From positions 6,696,001 through 6,760,000 of the forward strand of contig NZ_CP009110.1 of the NCBI RefSeq assembly GCF_000739085.1: a stretch of DNA of 64,000 nt, given 5' to 3'. This document shows positions 1 to 8,167 of this stretch, one piece after another (position 1 is the stretch's first letter; every line of letters begins with the position of its first letter). This DNA comes from Amycolatopsis methanolica 239 (lineage in GTDB: Bacteria > Actinomycetota > Actinomycetes > Mycobacteriales > Pseudonocardiaceae). Position numbers and translations under genes: made by a program. A model generated the notes under the pieces. It did not search any database. It was not told the DNA's origin and saw only the letters and a program-made list of their open reading frames with translations.

Positions 1-446
1 TACTCGCCCGTCTCGCCGAAGAACTCCCGCACGTGCGCGAGCGACTGGAACGGCACCGGCCACGACTCGAAGTACCCGCGCCACGTCTCGACCGTCTTGC
101 CGCGCTGGTCCGGCGCCATGTCCTCGACCACGACGGCGTGCACGAGCTCCGGCTCGGCGGCCGCGAGCGACCAGGCATGCAGGCCGCCCATCGAATGCCC
201 GATCACCACGGCCGGTTCGCCCAGCGACCGCACCACCGCGGCGGCGTCGGCGACGAACTGTTCCGTCGTCCACGGCCCGCCCCGCGGCCCGCGCCCGTGC
301 CCGCGGGCGTCGAGGCCCACGACGTGCCCGTACCGGCGCAGCCACTGGGCCACCCGCCACCACGTGCGCGCCCGGCCCATCAGCCCGTGCAGCAACACGA
401 CCGGACGGCCGTCGCCGCCGAAGTCCACGACGCTCACGGCGCCCAT
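1..446 (-). CDS. alpha/beta hydrolase (C-terminal part outside window)
   Basis: Alpha/beta-hydrolase-fold enzyme, probably a serine esterase or hydrolase; the substrate cannot be read from sequence. The visible 148 residues start at ATG 446. They contain the oxyanion-loop HG (residues 20-21, in VLLHGLMG) and the nucleophile elbow GHSMGG (83-88, Ser85). The acid and His of the triad lie beyond the window edge. The start is 4 nt after the stop of the AAA ATPase gene, so the two are probably co-transcribed and coupled. From memory, a hydrolase (Rv3591c) also sits near mhuD in M. tuberculosis, so this is probably the syntenic gene. The fold call is firm and the function open. Confidence 0.88.
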   Translation of the reverse strand, partial: MGAVSVVDFGGDGRPVVLLHGLMGRARTWWRVAQWLRRYGHVVGLDARGHGRGPRGGPWTTEQFVADAAAVVRSLGEPAVVIGHSMGGLHAWSLAAAEPELVHAVVVEDMAPDQRGKTVETWRGYFESWPVPFQSLAHVREFFGETGE

Positions 447-450
447 TGAA

Positions 451-1854
451 TCAGCTTCCCAGCAGCGACCGGGTGAGCGAGTTCCGCGATTCCTGCATGC
501 CCCGCAGCGCTGTCGTGAGCGCCTTGTCGCCGACCCGGATCCGCTCGCCGTCCGCGCCGTCGCGCATCTCGTGCAGCACCGCGCGGCGCAGCAGCTCCTT
601 GACGTAGGACGCGGTGACGCCCTCGGTCTCGGCGATCACCGGTTCGAGGTCCGCCACCAGCTCCACCTCGCGCGCGTACAGCTCGAACAGCTTGCGCCGC
701 CCCTCGGCGTCCGGCCGCGGGATCTCCACGGCCAGGTCGACCCGGCCCGGCCGGTCGCGCAGCGCGGCCTCCAGCGCCTCCGGCCGGTTGGTGGTCAGCA
801 CGAACGTGACGTCCGCGTCCGCGCCGATCCCGTCCATGGCGTCGAGCAGGGTGAACAGCAGCGAGCCGCCCGCGCCGGGCATGGTGCGGTCCTCGGCGAC
901 CAGGTCGACGTCCTCGACCACCAGGATCGACGGCTGCAACCGCCGGGCCAGCTCGGCGGCCTTGCTGATGAACCGCATCGCCGCGCCGGTGAGGATGATC
1001 ACCGTGCTGCCGGACAGGCGGCTCAGCAGGTACCGCACGGTGTGGGTCTTGCCGGTACCCGGCGGACCGTGCAGCAGCAGGCCCCGCTTGAGGTGCTGGC
1101 CCGCGGCGCGCAACCGGTCGGCGTGCTCGGCGATGCCGACGATGTGGTCCTCGATCGCGGGCAGCACCCCCTCGGGCAGCACGACCTGCTCGGCGGTCAG
1201 TGCCGGCCGTGGCAGGAACGTCAGCAGCTCGTTGCCCCGGTACTCGCTGCTGCCGAAGGCGAGCACCTGGCCGCGCAGCACGTCGTGCTCGCGGGCGAGC
1301 TGCTCGATGCGGTCGCGTGCCGCGCCTGCCGCCGCGCGGTCACCTGCCAGCACCTCGACCTTGGACAGCGCGGCCGGCCCGTGCTGCGGGTTCGGCCCGC
1401 GCAGCGCGACGACCACCGGTCCGCCGTCCGGAGCCGTCGTCAGCACCAGCCCGAACTGCACGACCTCCTCGGTCGCCTCCGGTCCGATCGCGACGGTCGC
1501 CATGTCGACCGCGCCCAGTTCGAAGGCGCCGTCCCGCCGCGCGGACGACAGCATCCCGGTCAGTTCCTCGTGCCCCCGGTTCGCGCCGGTGACGCCGAAC
1601 CACTCCGGCTCGCCACCGCGTTCGGCGAGGTAGGCCTCGACGCCGCGGTGCACGTTGGCGTGCTCCCACGGCGGGAAGTCCTGGCCCACCAGCACGATCT
1701 GCCGGAACCCGACGCCGAGGTGCCCGGTGATCCGGCTGATGAGCTCCTCGGCCGGGTTGTCCTCGTCGACCACGAGCGCGGCCGTCTGGACGAGTTTCCG
1801 CAGGTCCCCGGCGAGCCCCCGGGCCAGCTTGCGATCTTCCCCTGTGATCCCCAT
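451..1854 (-). CDS. AAA-family ATPase
   Basis: 467-residue protein with one classical AAA module in its C-terminal half. Walker A is GPPGTGKT at residues 263-270 and Walker B is LVVEDVD at about 311-317, followed by a sensor-like TTN and an Arg-rich lid region. The N-terminal 240 residues have no motif I recognise and probably bind a partner or substrate. AAA proteins of this build (close to proteasomal, FtsH and BCS1 ATPases) remodel or unfold protein complexes; the target here is unknown. It lies upstream of the hydrolase gene with a 4 nt gap and is divergent from mhuD, with 41 nt between start codons. No membrane segment or protease domain is visible. Confidence 0.85.
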   Translation of the reverse strand: MGITGEDRKLARGLAGDLRKLVQTAALVVDEDNPAEELISRITGHLGVGFRQIVLVGQDFPPWEHANVHRGVEAYLAERGGEPEWFGVTGANRGHEELTGMLSSARRDGAFELGAVDMATVAIGPEATEEVVQFGLVLTTAPDGGPVVVALRGPNPQHGPAALSKVEVLAGDRAAAGAARDRIEQLAREHDVLRGQVLAFGSSEYRGNELLTFLPRPALTAEQVVLPEGVLPAIEDHIVGIAEHADRLRAAGQHLKRGLLLHGPPGTGKTHTVRYLLSRLSGSTVIILTGAAMRFISKAAELARRLQPSILVVEDVDLVAEDRTMPGAGGSLLFTLLDAMDGIGADADVTFVLTTNRPEALEAALRDRPGRVDLAVEIPRPDAEGRRKLFELYAREVELVADLEPVIAETEGVTASYVKELLRRAVLHEMRDGADGERIRVGDKALTTALRGMQESRNSLTRSLLGS

Positions 1855-1895
1855 TACGTCCCAGCATAGCGATTCGGGCTGGGTAGGCTGAGGGC

Positions 1896-2192
1896 ATGGC
1901 AGTCGTGAAGATCAATGCGATCGAGGTTCCCGAGGGCGCGGGCCCCGAATTGGAGAAGCGGTTCGCGAACCGGGCCCACTCGGTGGACGGGCAGCCCGGC
2001 TTTCTCGGCTTCGAGCTGCTGCGCCCGGTCGCCGGCGACAACCGCTACTTCGTCTACACGAAGTGGGAGTCCGAGGAGGCATACCAGGCGTGGGCGAGCG
2101 GCCCGGCCAAGGAGGCGCACGCGGGCCAGAGCTCGCGGCCGGTGGCCAGCGGGGCGAACCTGCTGGAGTTCGAGGTCGTTCCGCTCGACTGA
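1896..2192 (+). CDS. mhuD: MhuD-type haem-degrading monooxygenase
   Basis: 98-residue ABM-fold protein closely resembling M. tuberculosis MhuD (Rv3592), which cleaves haem to mycobilins and releases iron without CO. The residues that define MhuD are all at the same positions: Asn7, Arg26, Trp66 and His75 (the haem ligand). The opening AVVKINAIEVP is near-identical to the mycobacterial protein. The expected role is recovery of iron from haem in the cytosol. The start is ATG 1896 and the stop TGA shares one base with the ATG of the Sir2 gene (translational coupling). No IdeR box is obvious in the 41 nt shared with the divergent AAA ATPase gene. The family call is strong; activity is inferred. 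Confidence 0.92.
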   Translation: MAVVKINAIEVPEGAGPELEKRFANRAHSVDGQPGFLGFELLRPVAGDNRYFVYTKWESEEAYQAWASGPAKEAHAGQSSRPVASGANLLEFEVVPLD

Positions 2193-3001
2193 TGACCGAC
2201 GACGGCCTGTCCGAGGCCGCCGAGATGCTCGCCGGCGCCTCCGCGCTCCTCGTGTGCGCGGGCGCCGGCATGGGCGTCGACTCCGGGCTGCCGGACTTCC
2301 GCGGGCACGAGGGGTTCTGGCGGGCCTATCCGCCGTACGCGCGGCTCGGGCTGAGCTTCGCCGAGATCGCCGACCCGCGCCACTTCGCCGAGGATCCTGA
2401 GCTGGCGTGGGGCTTCTACGGCCACCGGCTGGAGATGTACCGGCGCACCGAACCGCACGCCGGGTTCGGTCTGCTGCTGCGGCACGGTCGCGGCCTGCCC
2501 GGCGGCGTCGCGGTGTTCACGTCCAATGTGGACGGCCAGTTCCAGCGCGCCGGGTTCGAGCTGGTCGCCGAGGCGCACGGGTCGATCCACCATCTGCAGT
2601 GCGCGGTGCCCTGCGGCCCGGACATCTGGCCCGCGGACTTCTCCCTCGACATCGACGAATCGACGATGCGCGCCCGCCCGCCGCTGCCGTCCTGCCCGAA
2701 CTGCGGCGGCCTGGCCCGGCCGAACATCATGATGTTCGGCGACTTCGACTGGCTGCCGTCCCGCACCGACGCCCAGACGCGCGCGCTCGGGGAGTGGCGG
2801 CGCGCGAACCGGAACGCCGTCGTGGTCGAGATCGGCGCCGGACGCGCGGTGCCGACCGTGCGCCGGTACGCCGAGCTGGCCTCCGCCGCGACCGGCGCGC
2901 TGATCCGCATCAACCCGCGGGAGCCGGAGGTCCGGCACGGCCGCGGCGTCTCCGTCCCCCGTGCCGCGCTGCCCGCGCTGACCGCGTTGCTCGCCGGCTG
3001 A
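2192..3001 (+). CDS. Sir2-family NAD-dependent protein deacylase
   Basis: 269-residue sirtuin-like protein. It shows the NAD-binding signature beginning GAGMGVDSG (residues 24-32) and ending DFRG, a TSNVDGQ motif (110-116) in place of the usual TQNID, catalytic His129 in AHG, and four zinc-type cysteines, C137, C141, C168 and C171. The first Cys pair is spaced C-x3-C rather than C-x2-C. It would remove acyl groups from lysines using NAD. The ATG at 2192 overlaps the mhuD stop by one base, so expression is tied to haem degradation; longer upstream readings would lie inside mhuD. What it deacylates, and why it is coupled to mhuD, is unknown. Confidence 0.87.
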   Translation: MTDDGLSEAAEMLAGASALLVCAGAGMGVDSGLPDFRGHEGFWRAYPPYARLGLSFAEIADPRHFAEDPELAWGFYGHRLEMYRRTEPHAGFGLLLRHGRGLPGGVAVFTSNVDGQFQRAGFELVAEAHGSIHHLQCAVPCGPDIWPADFSLDIDESTMRARPPLPSCPNCGGLARPNIMMFGDFDWLPSRTDAQTRALGEWRRANRNAVVVEIGAGRAVPTVRRYAELASAATGALIRINPREPEVRHGRGVSVPRAALPALTALLAG

Positions 3002-3048
3002 CAGCTTCCCGTCAGCGAGCGGTAAGCGGCGCCCGGCAGCGTGGCGGC

Positions 3049-4236
3049 ATGAACAACACCAAGGTCCTCATCTCCGGCGCCAGCATCGCCGGCCCCGCCC
3101 TCGCCCACTGGCTCACCCGCTACGGCTTCAGCGTCACCGTGGTGGAGCGGGCGCCCGGTCCGCGGCCCGGCGGGCAGGCGGTCGACGTCCGCGGCCCGGC
3201 CTTGGACGTCGCCGAGCGCATGGGCATCCTCGACCAGCTTCGCGCGCACAGCACCCGCATGCGCGGGATGTCGGTCGTGGACGCCACCGGCGCCGAGGTC
3301 TACCGCACCACCGAACGCACGGTCAGCGGCGGCGAGCTGGACAACCCGGACGTCGAGATCCTGCGGGACGACCTCGCCCGGATCATCACCGGCTCCGTGG
3401 GCGGCGACGTCGAGTTCCTGTTCGGCGACTCGATCGCCGGGCTGGACCAGGACGACGACGAGGTCCGCGTGGTGTTCGAGTCCGGGCGGGCACGCACCTT
3501 CGACCTGGTGGTCGGCGCGGACGGGCTGCGCTCAAACACCCGCCGCCTGGTCTTCGGCCCCACCGAACGGTTCATCCGGCACCTCGGCGTGAACATGGCC
3601 GTCTGCACGGTCCCGAACTTCCTCGGACTGGACAACTGGCAGGTCATGCACCAGATGCCGGACGGCGACATGCGTGGCGCGATGGTGATGAGCGCGCGGG
3701 ACAACACCGAAGCTCGCGCGTACCTGATGTTCGGCTCGGCGGAGCCGGTGGACTACGACCACCGCGACGTCGAAGGCCAGAAGGAGATCGTGGCCCACGC
3801 GCTGGCCGGCGACAGCTGGGTGATGCCGCGGCTGGTGGAGCACGCGCGAGCGGCCGCGGACTTCCACTTCGACTCCGCGGCCCAGATCCTCCTGGACTCG
3901 TGGTCGCGGGGCCGGGTCGTGCTGCTCGGCGACGCCGGGTACTGCGGCTCGCCGTTGTCCGGGCAGGGCACTAGCCTGGCGCTGATCGGGGCGTCCGTGC
4001 TGGCCGGCGAACTGGCCGCGGCCGGCGGCGACCACCGGGCGGCGTTCGCGGCGTACGAGAAGGAACTGCGGGACTACGCCCGCGCGAACCAGGAGATGGC
4101 GGTCGTGAACCTGCGGGAACGCCGGGCCCAGGCCGGTCAGGCGGCGGACGCGAGCTTGGCGGCCGAGGTCCTGGTCCAAACGGGTGTGGAGGAGTTCGCG
4201 CAGGTCGTGGCTTCCTACGCGGTCAAGGACTACTGA
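3049..4236 (+). CDS. FAD-dependent aromatic-type monooxygenase
   Basis: 395-residue class A flavoprotein monooxygenase-like protein. It has an N-terminal Rossmann FAD motif (GASIAGPALA, residues 8-17), a GADGLRS motif midway (the DG motif that contacts FAD and NADPH), and GDAGYCGSPLSGQG near residue 300, the second FAD-binding signature. These enzymes hydroxylate aromatic or polyketide substrates and include tetracycline-inactivating types; the substrate here is not determinable. Start ATG 3049 lies 47 nt after the Sir2 gene. It is convergent with the SDR gene across a strong hairpin. The N-terminal glycine motif is GASIAG rather than GAGIAG, a tolerated variation in this family. Confidence 0.85.
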   Translation: MNNTKVLISGASIAGPALAHWLTRYGFSVTVVERAPGPRPGGQAVDVRGPALDVAERMGILDQLRAHSTRMRGMSVVDATGAEVYRTTERTVSGGELDNPDVEILRDDLARIITGSVGGDVEFLFGDSIAGLDQDDDEVRVVFESGRARTFDLVVGADGLRSNTRRLVFGPTERFIRHLGVNMAVCTVPNFLGLDNWQVMHQMPDGDMRGAMVMSARDNTEARAYLMFGSAEPVDYDHRDVEGQKEIVAHALAGDSWVMPRLVEHARAAADFHFDSAAQILLDSWSRGRVVLLGDAGYCGSPLSGQGTSLALIGASVLAGELAAAGGDHRAAFAAYEKELRDYARANQEMAVVNLRERRAQAGQAADASLAAEVLVQTGVEEFAQVVASYAVKDY

Positions 4237-4356
4237 CCAGCGCCACTCGATCCGGTGAACACGAGGGTTCCACGCGTCCCGTCGGAGTCGTCTCCCCCTC
4301 TAACCAGACGGCTGCGGCCGCACGGCTGCCACCGTGCTCCTCGCAGTCGTCCGGCA

Positions 4357-4400
4357 TACCGGATCCGGCCGTCACGCCCCCCGAGCGGCCGGATCCGGTA
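4357..4400. terminator. bidirectional hairpin between convergent genes
   Basis: A 15-bp perfect inverted repeat (arm taccggatccggccg at 4357-4371, partner at 4386-4400) with a 14-nt loop sits between the monooxygenase stop and the SDR stop. There is no T-tract, as is common for actinobacterial terminators. The rest of 4237-4406 shows no gene. Confidence 0.65.
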
Positions 4401-4406
4401 CGCGCG

Positions 4407-5240
4407 CTACTGCTTCAGGACCCGCTCGGTCAGGTCGCGGGCGGCGGCCACCAGTTCGTCGGTGAGCGCGGCGGTCAGGTCCTCCGACGGCGTGCGGTCC
4501 GGGCCGATCACCAGTCCCGTGTCCAGCGACGGGTCGGTGGCCGCGAACACGATGGACCGCGCCGCCTCCGACGCCGGTCGCTGCACGCCCTCCAGGATCT
4601 GCTCCCACATCGGGCGCAGCGCCGGTGGCAGGATCTCGGGGGTCATCTCGGCCGCGTTTGGGGTCGCCGCCGCGCCGGGGTCCGCCGCGAACACCGCGAT
4701 CCCGCTGCCCCGCAACCGCTCGGCCAGTTCCCGGTTGTAGGCCAGGTGCGCGAGCTTCGCCCGCCCGGACACCGCCATGCCGTAGTACTCGCCGGGCTCG
4801 ACCTCCGCGTACGACGGGGTGCCCAGCGTCAGGGCGGCCTGGATGGACGACGACGTGACATCGACGATCCGGCTCGGACGGCCTGCGCGCAGCGAGTCCA
4901 GCAGCGCTTCGGTCAGCACCAGCGGCGAGAGGTGGTTCACCGCGAAGCTCGCTTCGATGCCCTCGGCCGTCTCCCAGCGCTCCGACCACATGCCGCCCAC
5001 GTTGTTCACCAGCAGCTGCCACGGACCCGCCGCGGCGAGCCGCTCGCCGAGCGCACGTACCTCCGCCAGCACCGAGAGGTCGGCCTGGACGAACCGGCCG
5101 CCGATGGTCCGCGCGGCGGCCACGCCGCGTTCCGGGTCGCGTCCGACGATCACCACGTCGTGGTCCAGCCGAGCCAGCTGCCGGGCCACCTCGAAGCCGA
5201 GTCCCCCGGTGCCCGCGGTCACGATTGCCTTCTGTGTCAT
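4407..5240 (-). CDS. short-chain dehydrogenase-like protein with altered active site
   Basis: 277-residue SDR-fold protein of the retinol-dehydrogenase/protochlorophyllide-reductase type. It has the NAD(P) motif TAGTGGLG (residues 8-15) and NNVG (79-82). The catalytic YxxxK appears as SGRAK (158-162), with Ser where Tyr is expected, although the following KLAHLAYNREL matches the family well. Two tyrosines just upstream (152, 153) might substitute, or the protein may have lost normal redox chemistry. The start chosen is ATG 5240 (MTQKAIVT); an upstream extension lacks the fold's beta strand. It is divergent from a LysR gene 86 nt away, the usual layout of a regulator and its target. Confidence 0.82.
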   Translation of the reverse strand: MTQKAIVTAGTGGLGFEVARQLARLDHDVVIVGRDPERGVAAARTIGGRFVQADLSVLAEVRALGERLAAAGPWQLLVNNVGGMWSERWETAEGIEASFAVNHLSPLVLTEALLDSLRAGRPSRIVDVTSSSIQAALTLGTPSYAEVEPGEYYGMAVSGRAKLAHLAYNRELAERLRGSGIAVFAADPGAAATPNAAEMTPEILPPALRPMWEQILEGVQRPASEAARSIVFAATDPSLDTGLVIGPDRTPSEDLTAALTDELVAAARDLTERVLKQ

Positions 5241-5326
5241 GCCGTTCAGCTCAGCGCAGTGGCGGGAATCCGTCCAAAGCCGCGCGGACATGGGCCCATG
5301 CCCGCCCGGCATGGCAGCCTGTCGGA
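5241..5326. promoter_or_regulatory. divergent SDR/lysR promoter with palindrome
   Basis: 86-nt intergenic region between the SDR and LysR starts. It carries a perfect 12-bp palindrome CATGGGCCCATG at 5289-5300, overlapped by a second dyad ATGCC-n5-GGCAT (5298-5312). These are plausible LysR operators by position; binding is inferred. Confidence 0.45.
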
Positions 5327-6193
5327 GTGGAACTGAAGCACCTGCGGTATTTCCTGGCGGTTGCCACCGAGGGCACGTTCACCGCTGCCGCGCAACGCCT
5401 CGGCATGACGCAGCCGGCGTTGTCGCGGGCGATCCGGGCGCTCGAGGACGGGGTCGGGACGGCGTTGTTCGCCCGCGGGCACCAGGGCGCGGAGCTCACC
5501 GCGGCGGGGCGGATGCTCGCCGAGGACGCGCGCGGCATCGACGAGCACGCGCGGGCGGCGATCGCCAGGGTGGCCCGGTTCGGGCAGGAGGGGCCGCAGC
5601 TGCGGGTGACCGCACGCGCCTGCGACGTCGCCACGCTCCAGGGCCTGGTCGATTCCTACAACGAGCAACACGAACCGCGGGCCGTCGCGACCGTGGCCGA
5701 CTGGCAGGTCCAGGCGGACGAACTGCGCACGGGCACGGCCGACGTGGGTCTGCTGCGCGTCCCGTTCGAGAGCCGCGGCCTGGACAGCGATCCGGTGCGG
5801 ATCGACGAGCGGGTCGCCCTGCTGCCGCGGTCGCACCCGCTGGCCTGCCGGGAGTCGATCGAGCGAGCCGAGCTGGACGGTGCGACGTTCCCGCGGTGGG
5901 CCGGCATGCCGGCTGCCGAGACGGCGCACTGGACCGGCACCGACCGGATCCCCTACGACTGGCGGCCGGGGCCGCTGGTGCGCAGCGGCGCGGAGTTCGC
6001 GAGCGCGGTCCGGCTCGGCCAAGCGGTCGGTTTCGTGCCCAGGACGCTGCTGCCGGAGCTGCCGCTCACCGGGATCGCCGTGGTGCCGGTGCACGGCCTG
6101 TCACCCAGCGAGCTGCACGTCGTCTGGGCGGCCACCGCCACGTCCCCGGACATCGCGCGGTTCGTCCGGCACGCGCAGCTCACGGGAGCGTGA
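5327..6193 (+). CDS. LysR-family transcriptional regulator
   Basis: 288-residue LTTR. The N-terminal winged helix-turn-helix is clear (ELKHLRYFLAV, then AAQRLGMTQPALSRAIRALE, residues 2-40), followed by the linker helix and a periplasmic-binding-like effector domain. Start is GTG 5327, the first start that gives an intact HTH; longer readings run through the divergent promoter. It probably regulates the SDR gene and itself through the palindrome at 5289-5300. The last 14 nt overlap the 3' end of the convergent endonuclease/phosphatase-family gene, so read-through could give antisense RNA. The effector is unknown. Confidence 0.9.
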   Translation: MELKHLRYFLAVATEGTFTAAAQRLGMTQPALSRAIRALEDGVGTALFARGHQGAELTAAGRMLAEDARGIDEHARAAIARVARFGQEGPQLRVTARACDVATLQGLVDSYNEQHEPRAVATVADWQVQADELRTGTADVGLLRVPFESRGLDSDPVRIDERVALLPRSHPLACRESIERAELDGATFPRWAGMPAAETAHWTGTDRIPYDWRPGPLVRSGAEFASAVRLGQAVGFVPRTLLPELPLTGIAVVPVHGLSPSELHVVWAATATSPDIARFVRHAQLTGA

Positions 6194-7187
6194 TCGCGGC
6201 GAACACGGCCTTGTGGTCGGAGTTCGGCATCGGGAACACGCGGTAGGCGGTCACCGCGGCGCGCTGGTCGACCAGGACGTGGTCGATCGCGACCGGGGGC
6301 GGCAGCAGTTTCGACGGCCAGGTCGACGTGAAGCCCTCGCCCGTGGCGTCGCCGGCGTCGGTGTAGCCGGTGGCGATCAGATCCCGCAGCGTGCCGTGGT
6401 CGAGGGTGGCGTTGAAGTCGCCGGCCAGGATGCGCACCGGTCCGTCCGGGTCGGGGTGCGGCAGCCCCGCGATCTCCGACTTCCACGTCCCGGCGTCGGC
6501 GACCGGCGCCGTCGGGTGCGCCGCCACGACCTCAACGGACACGCCGCCGCCGAGGTCCAGTCGCGCGCTCGGCTGGGCGAACCCGGACGGTCCGGCCAGT
6601 GACAGCTGGGTGACCGGGTAGCGCGACACCAGCCCCGACCCGGCGCCACGCCGGGCCGGTTCCAGCACCCGGTGCGGCAGCAGCTCGAACAGCCCGGCCG
6701 CCTCCAGCGCGGACACCGCCTGCGGCGTCAGCTCCAGCAGGTTCAGCACGTCGACCTGGTTCTCCCGCACCAGCCGCACGATGGTCTGCGGGTCGGCCTC
6801 GCCGTAATACATGTTCGACGACATCACGTGCAGCGTCCGCCCGTGCACCTGCGGCTGCGCCGAGGAGAAGGCGCGCGGCACCACCACCCCGCCCAGCACG
6901 AGGGCGAGCACCAGCACGGTCCCGCCGATCCACCAGTGCCGGAGCGCGAGGGTGAGCGCGGCCAGCAGCAGGCCACAGACGATCCAGTACGGCGTCAGCG
7001 CGATCAGCGACGCGGTCAGCCGCCCGCCGTCGACGCCGAGCAGGCGCATCGCCGCGAACACCACGAAGACCGCGGCGAGGACGGCGAAGAAGACCACGCG
7101 CCCAGTCTTCCTGTCACGTCTGGGCGGCGGCTGACAGTCGCCTGTGCGCGCGCTGTCAGGTTCCCCCGGAAGAGTCGGTTCCGACAC
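6180..7187 (-). CDS. membrane-anchored endonuclease/exonuclease/phosphatase-family protein
   Basis: 335 residues from GTG 7187. Three transmembrane helices (about 31-50, 57-82, 85-104) precede an EEP hydrolase domain (about 118-335) with the metal and catalytic motifs SSNMYYG, LLELTP, GDFNATLDH and a final SDHKAVF. EEP domains cleave phosphodiesters or phosphomonoesters (nucleases, phosphatases); topology suggests the domain faces outward. A second possible start, GTG 7097, would leave about 100 nt of promoter space before the divergent ABC gene; the hydrophobic region begins there, so it may be the true start. The 3' end overlaps the LysR gene by 14 nt. Confidence 0.8.
   Translation of the reverse strand: MSEPTLPGEPDSARTGDCQPPPRRDRKTGRVVFFAVLAAVFVVFAAMRLLGVDGGRLTASLIALTPYWIVCGLLLAALTLALRHWWIGGTVLVLALVLGGVVVPRAFSSAQPQVHGRTLHVMSSNMYYGEADPQTIVRLVRENQVDVLNLLELTPQAVSALEAAGLFELLPHRVLEPARRGAGSGLVSRYPVTQLSLAGPSGFAQPSARLDLGGGVSVEVVAAHPTAPVADAGTWKSEIAGLPHPDPDGPVRILAGDFNATLDHGTLRDLIATGYTDAGDATGEGFTSTWPSKLLPPPVAIDHVLVDQRAAVTAYRVFPMPNSDHKAVFAAITLP
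7131..7159. promoter_or_regulatory. inverted repeat upstream of the ABC exporter operon
   Basis: CTGACAG (7131-7137) and CTGTCAG (7153-7159) form a perfect 7-bp dyad with 15-nt spacing, 43 nt before the ABC ATPase start. It may be an operator. It would be intergenic only if the divergent gene starts at 7097. Confidence 0.35.
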
Positions 7188-7201
7188 AGGAGGAGGATTT
7201 C

Positions 7202-8167
7202 ATGACCTTGGCGATCCAGGCTGAGGGCCTGGTGAAACGGTTCGGCGGCACCACCGCGCTCAACGGGGTCGACCTGGAGGTGCCGACCGGCAAGGTGGTC
7301 GGCGTGCTCGGCCCGAACGGCGCCGGGAAGACCACCACGGTGCGGATCCTGGCGACGCTGCTGCGGCCGGACGCCGGACGCGCGACGGTCGGGGGCTACG
7401 ACGTCGTGCGCGACGCGGTCCGGGTGCGCGGCCTGATCGGGCTGACCGGCCAGTACGCGTCGGTGGACGAGGACCTGTCCGGCACCGAGAACCTGGTGCT
7501 GCTGGGCCGTCTGCTTGGGCTGAGCCGGGCCGACGCTCGGGCGCGCGCGGCGGAGTTGCTGGAGCAGTTCGAGCTGTCCGACGCCGCCGGGCGCGCCGCG
7601 AAGACGTACTCGGGCGGCATGCGACGCCGGCTCGACCTGGCCGCGAGCCTGGTTGGCCGCCCCAAACTGCTCTACCTCGACGAGCCGACCACCGGGCTGG
7701 ACCCGCACGCACGCAACGAGGTGTGGCAGGTCGTGCGGCGGCTCGTCGACGACGGCGCGACCGTGCTGCTGACCACGCAGTACCTCGACGAGGCCGACCA
7801 GCTCGCCGACACCATCACGGTAATCGACCACGGGCGGGTCGTCGCGGAGGGCCGCCCGGACGAGCTGAAACGCCGCGTGGGCGGGCAGACCGTGCAGGTC
7901 CGGCCGACCTCGCGAGCCGATTTCGAAGCGGTGGCGCGGATCCTGACCGACCTGACGGGCATCGAGCCCGCCCGCGACACCGATGTCGGCCTGCTGACGG
8001 CACCGGTCGGCGATCCGGTTCTGATGTCCACTTTGGTCCGGAAACTGGACGAAGCCGGAATCACGGCCGATGAGCTGGCGCTGCGCCTGCCCAGCCTCGA
8101 CGAGGTCTTCCTGGCGCTGACCGGGAAGCCGGCCGAGGAAACCACACGGGAAGGGAGCCTGGTGTGA
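7202..8167 (+). CDS. DrrA-type ABC transporter ATP-binding protein
   Basis: 321-residue ABC ATPase of the daunorubicin-resistance (DrrA/CcmA) family. Walker A GPNGAGKT is at 37-44, signature SGGM at 137-140 and Walker B LLYLDEP at 156-162, with the C-terminal DrrA extension typical of exporters of drugs, lipids or polyketides. It starts at ATG 7202 after a strong AGGAGG. Its stop overlaps the GTG of the permease gene (GTGA), so the two subunits are made together. The likely role is energising export of a hydrophobic compound; there is no linked biosynthetic cluster in the window to name it. Confidence 0.92.
   Translation: MTLAIQAEGLVKRFGGTTALNGVDLEVPTGKVVGVLGPNGAGKTTTVRILATLLRPDAGRATVGGYDVVRDAVRVRGLIGLTGQYASVDEDLSGTENLVLLGRLLGLSRADARARAAELLEQFELSDAAGRAAKTYSGGMRRRLDLAASLVGRPKLLYLDEPTTGLDPHARNEVWQVVRRLVDDGATVLLTTQYLDEADQLADTITVIDHGRVVAEGRPDELKRRVGGQTVQVRPTSRADFEAVARILTDLTGIEPARDTDVGLLTAPVGDPVLMSTLVRKLDEAGITADELALRLPSLDEVFLALTGKPAEETTREGSLV

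Noticed and set aside
97-1869. 590-residue plus-strand open frame across the hydrolase and AAA genes
   Set aside because: Antisense to two clear genes; no motif and biased composition typical of shadow frames.
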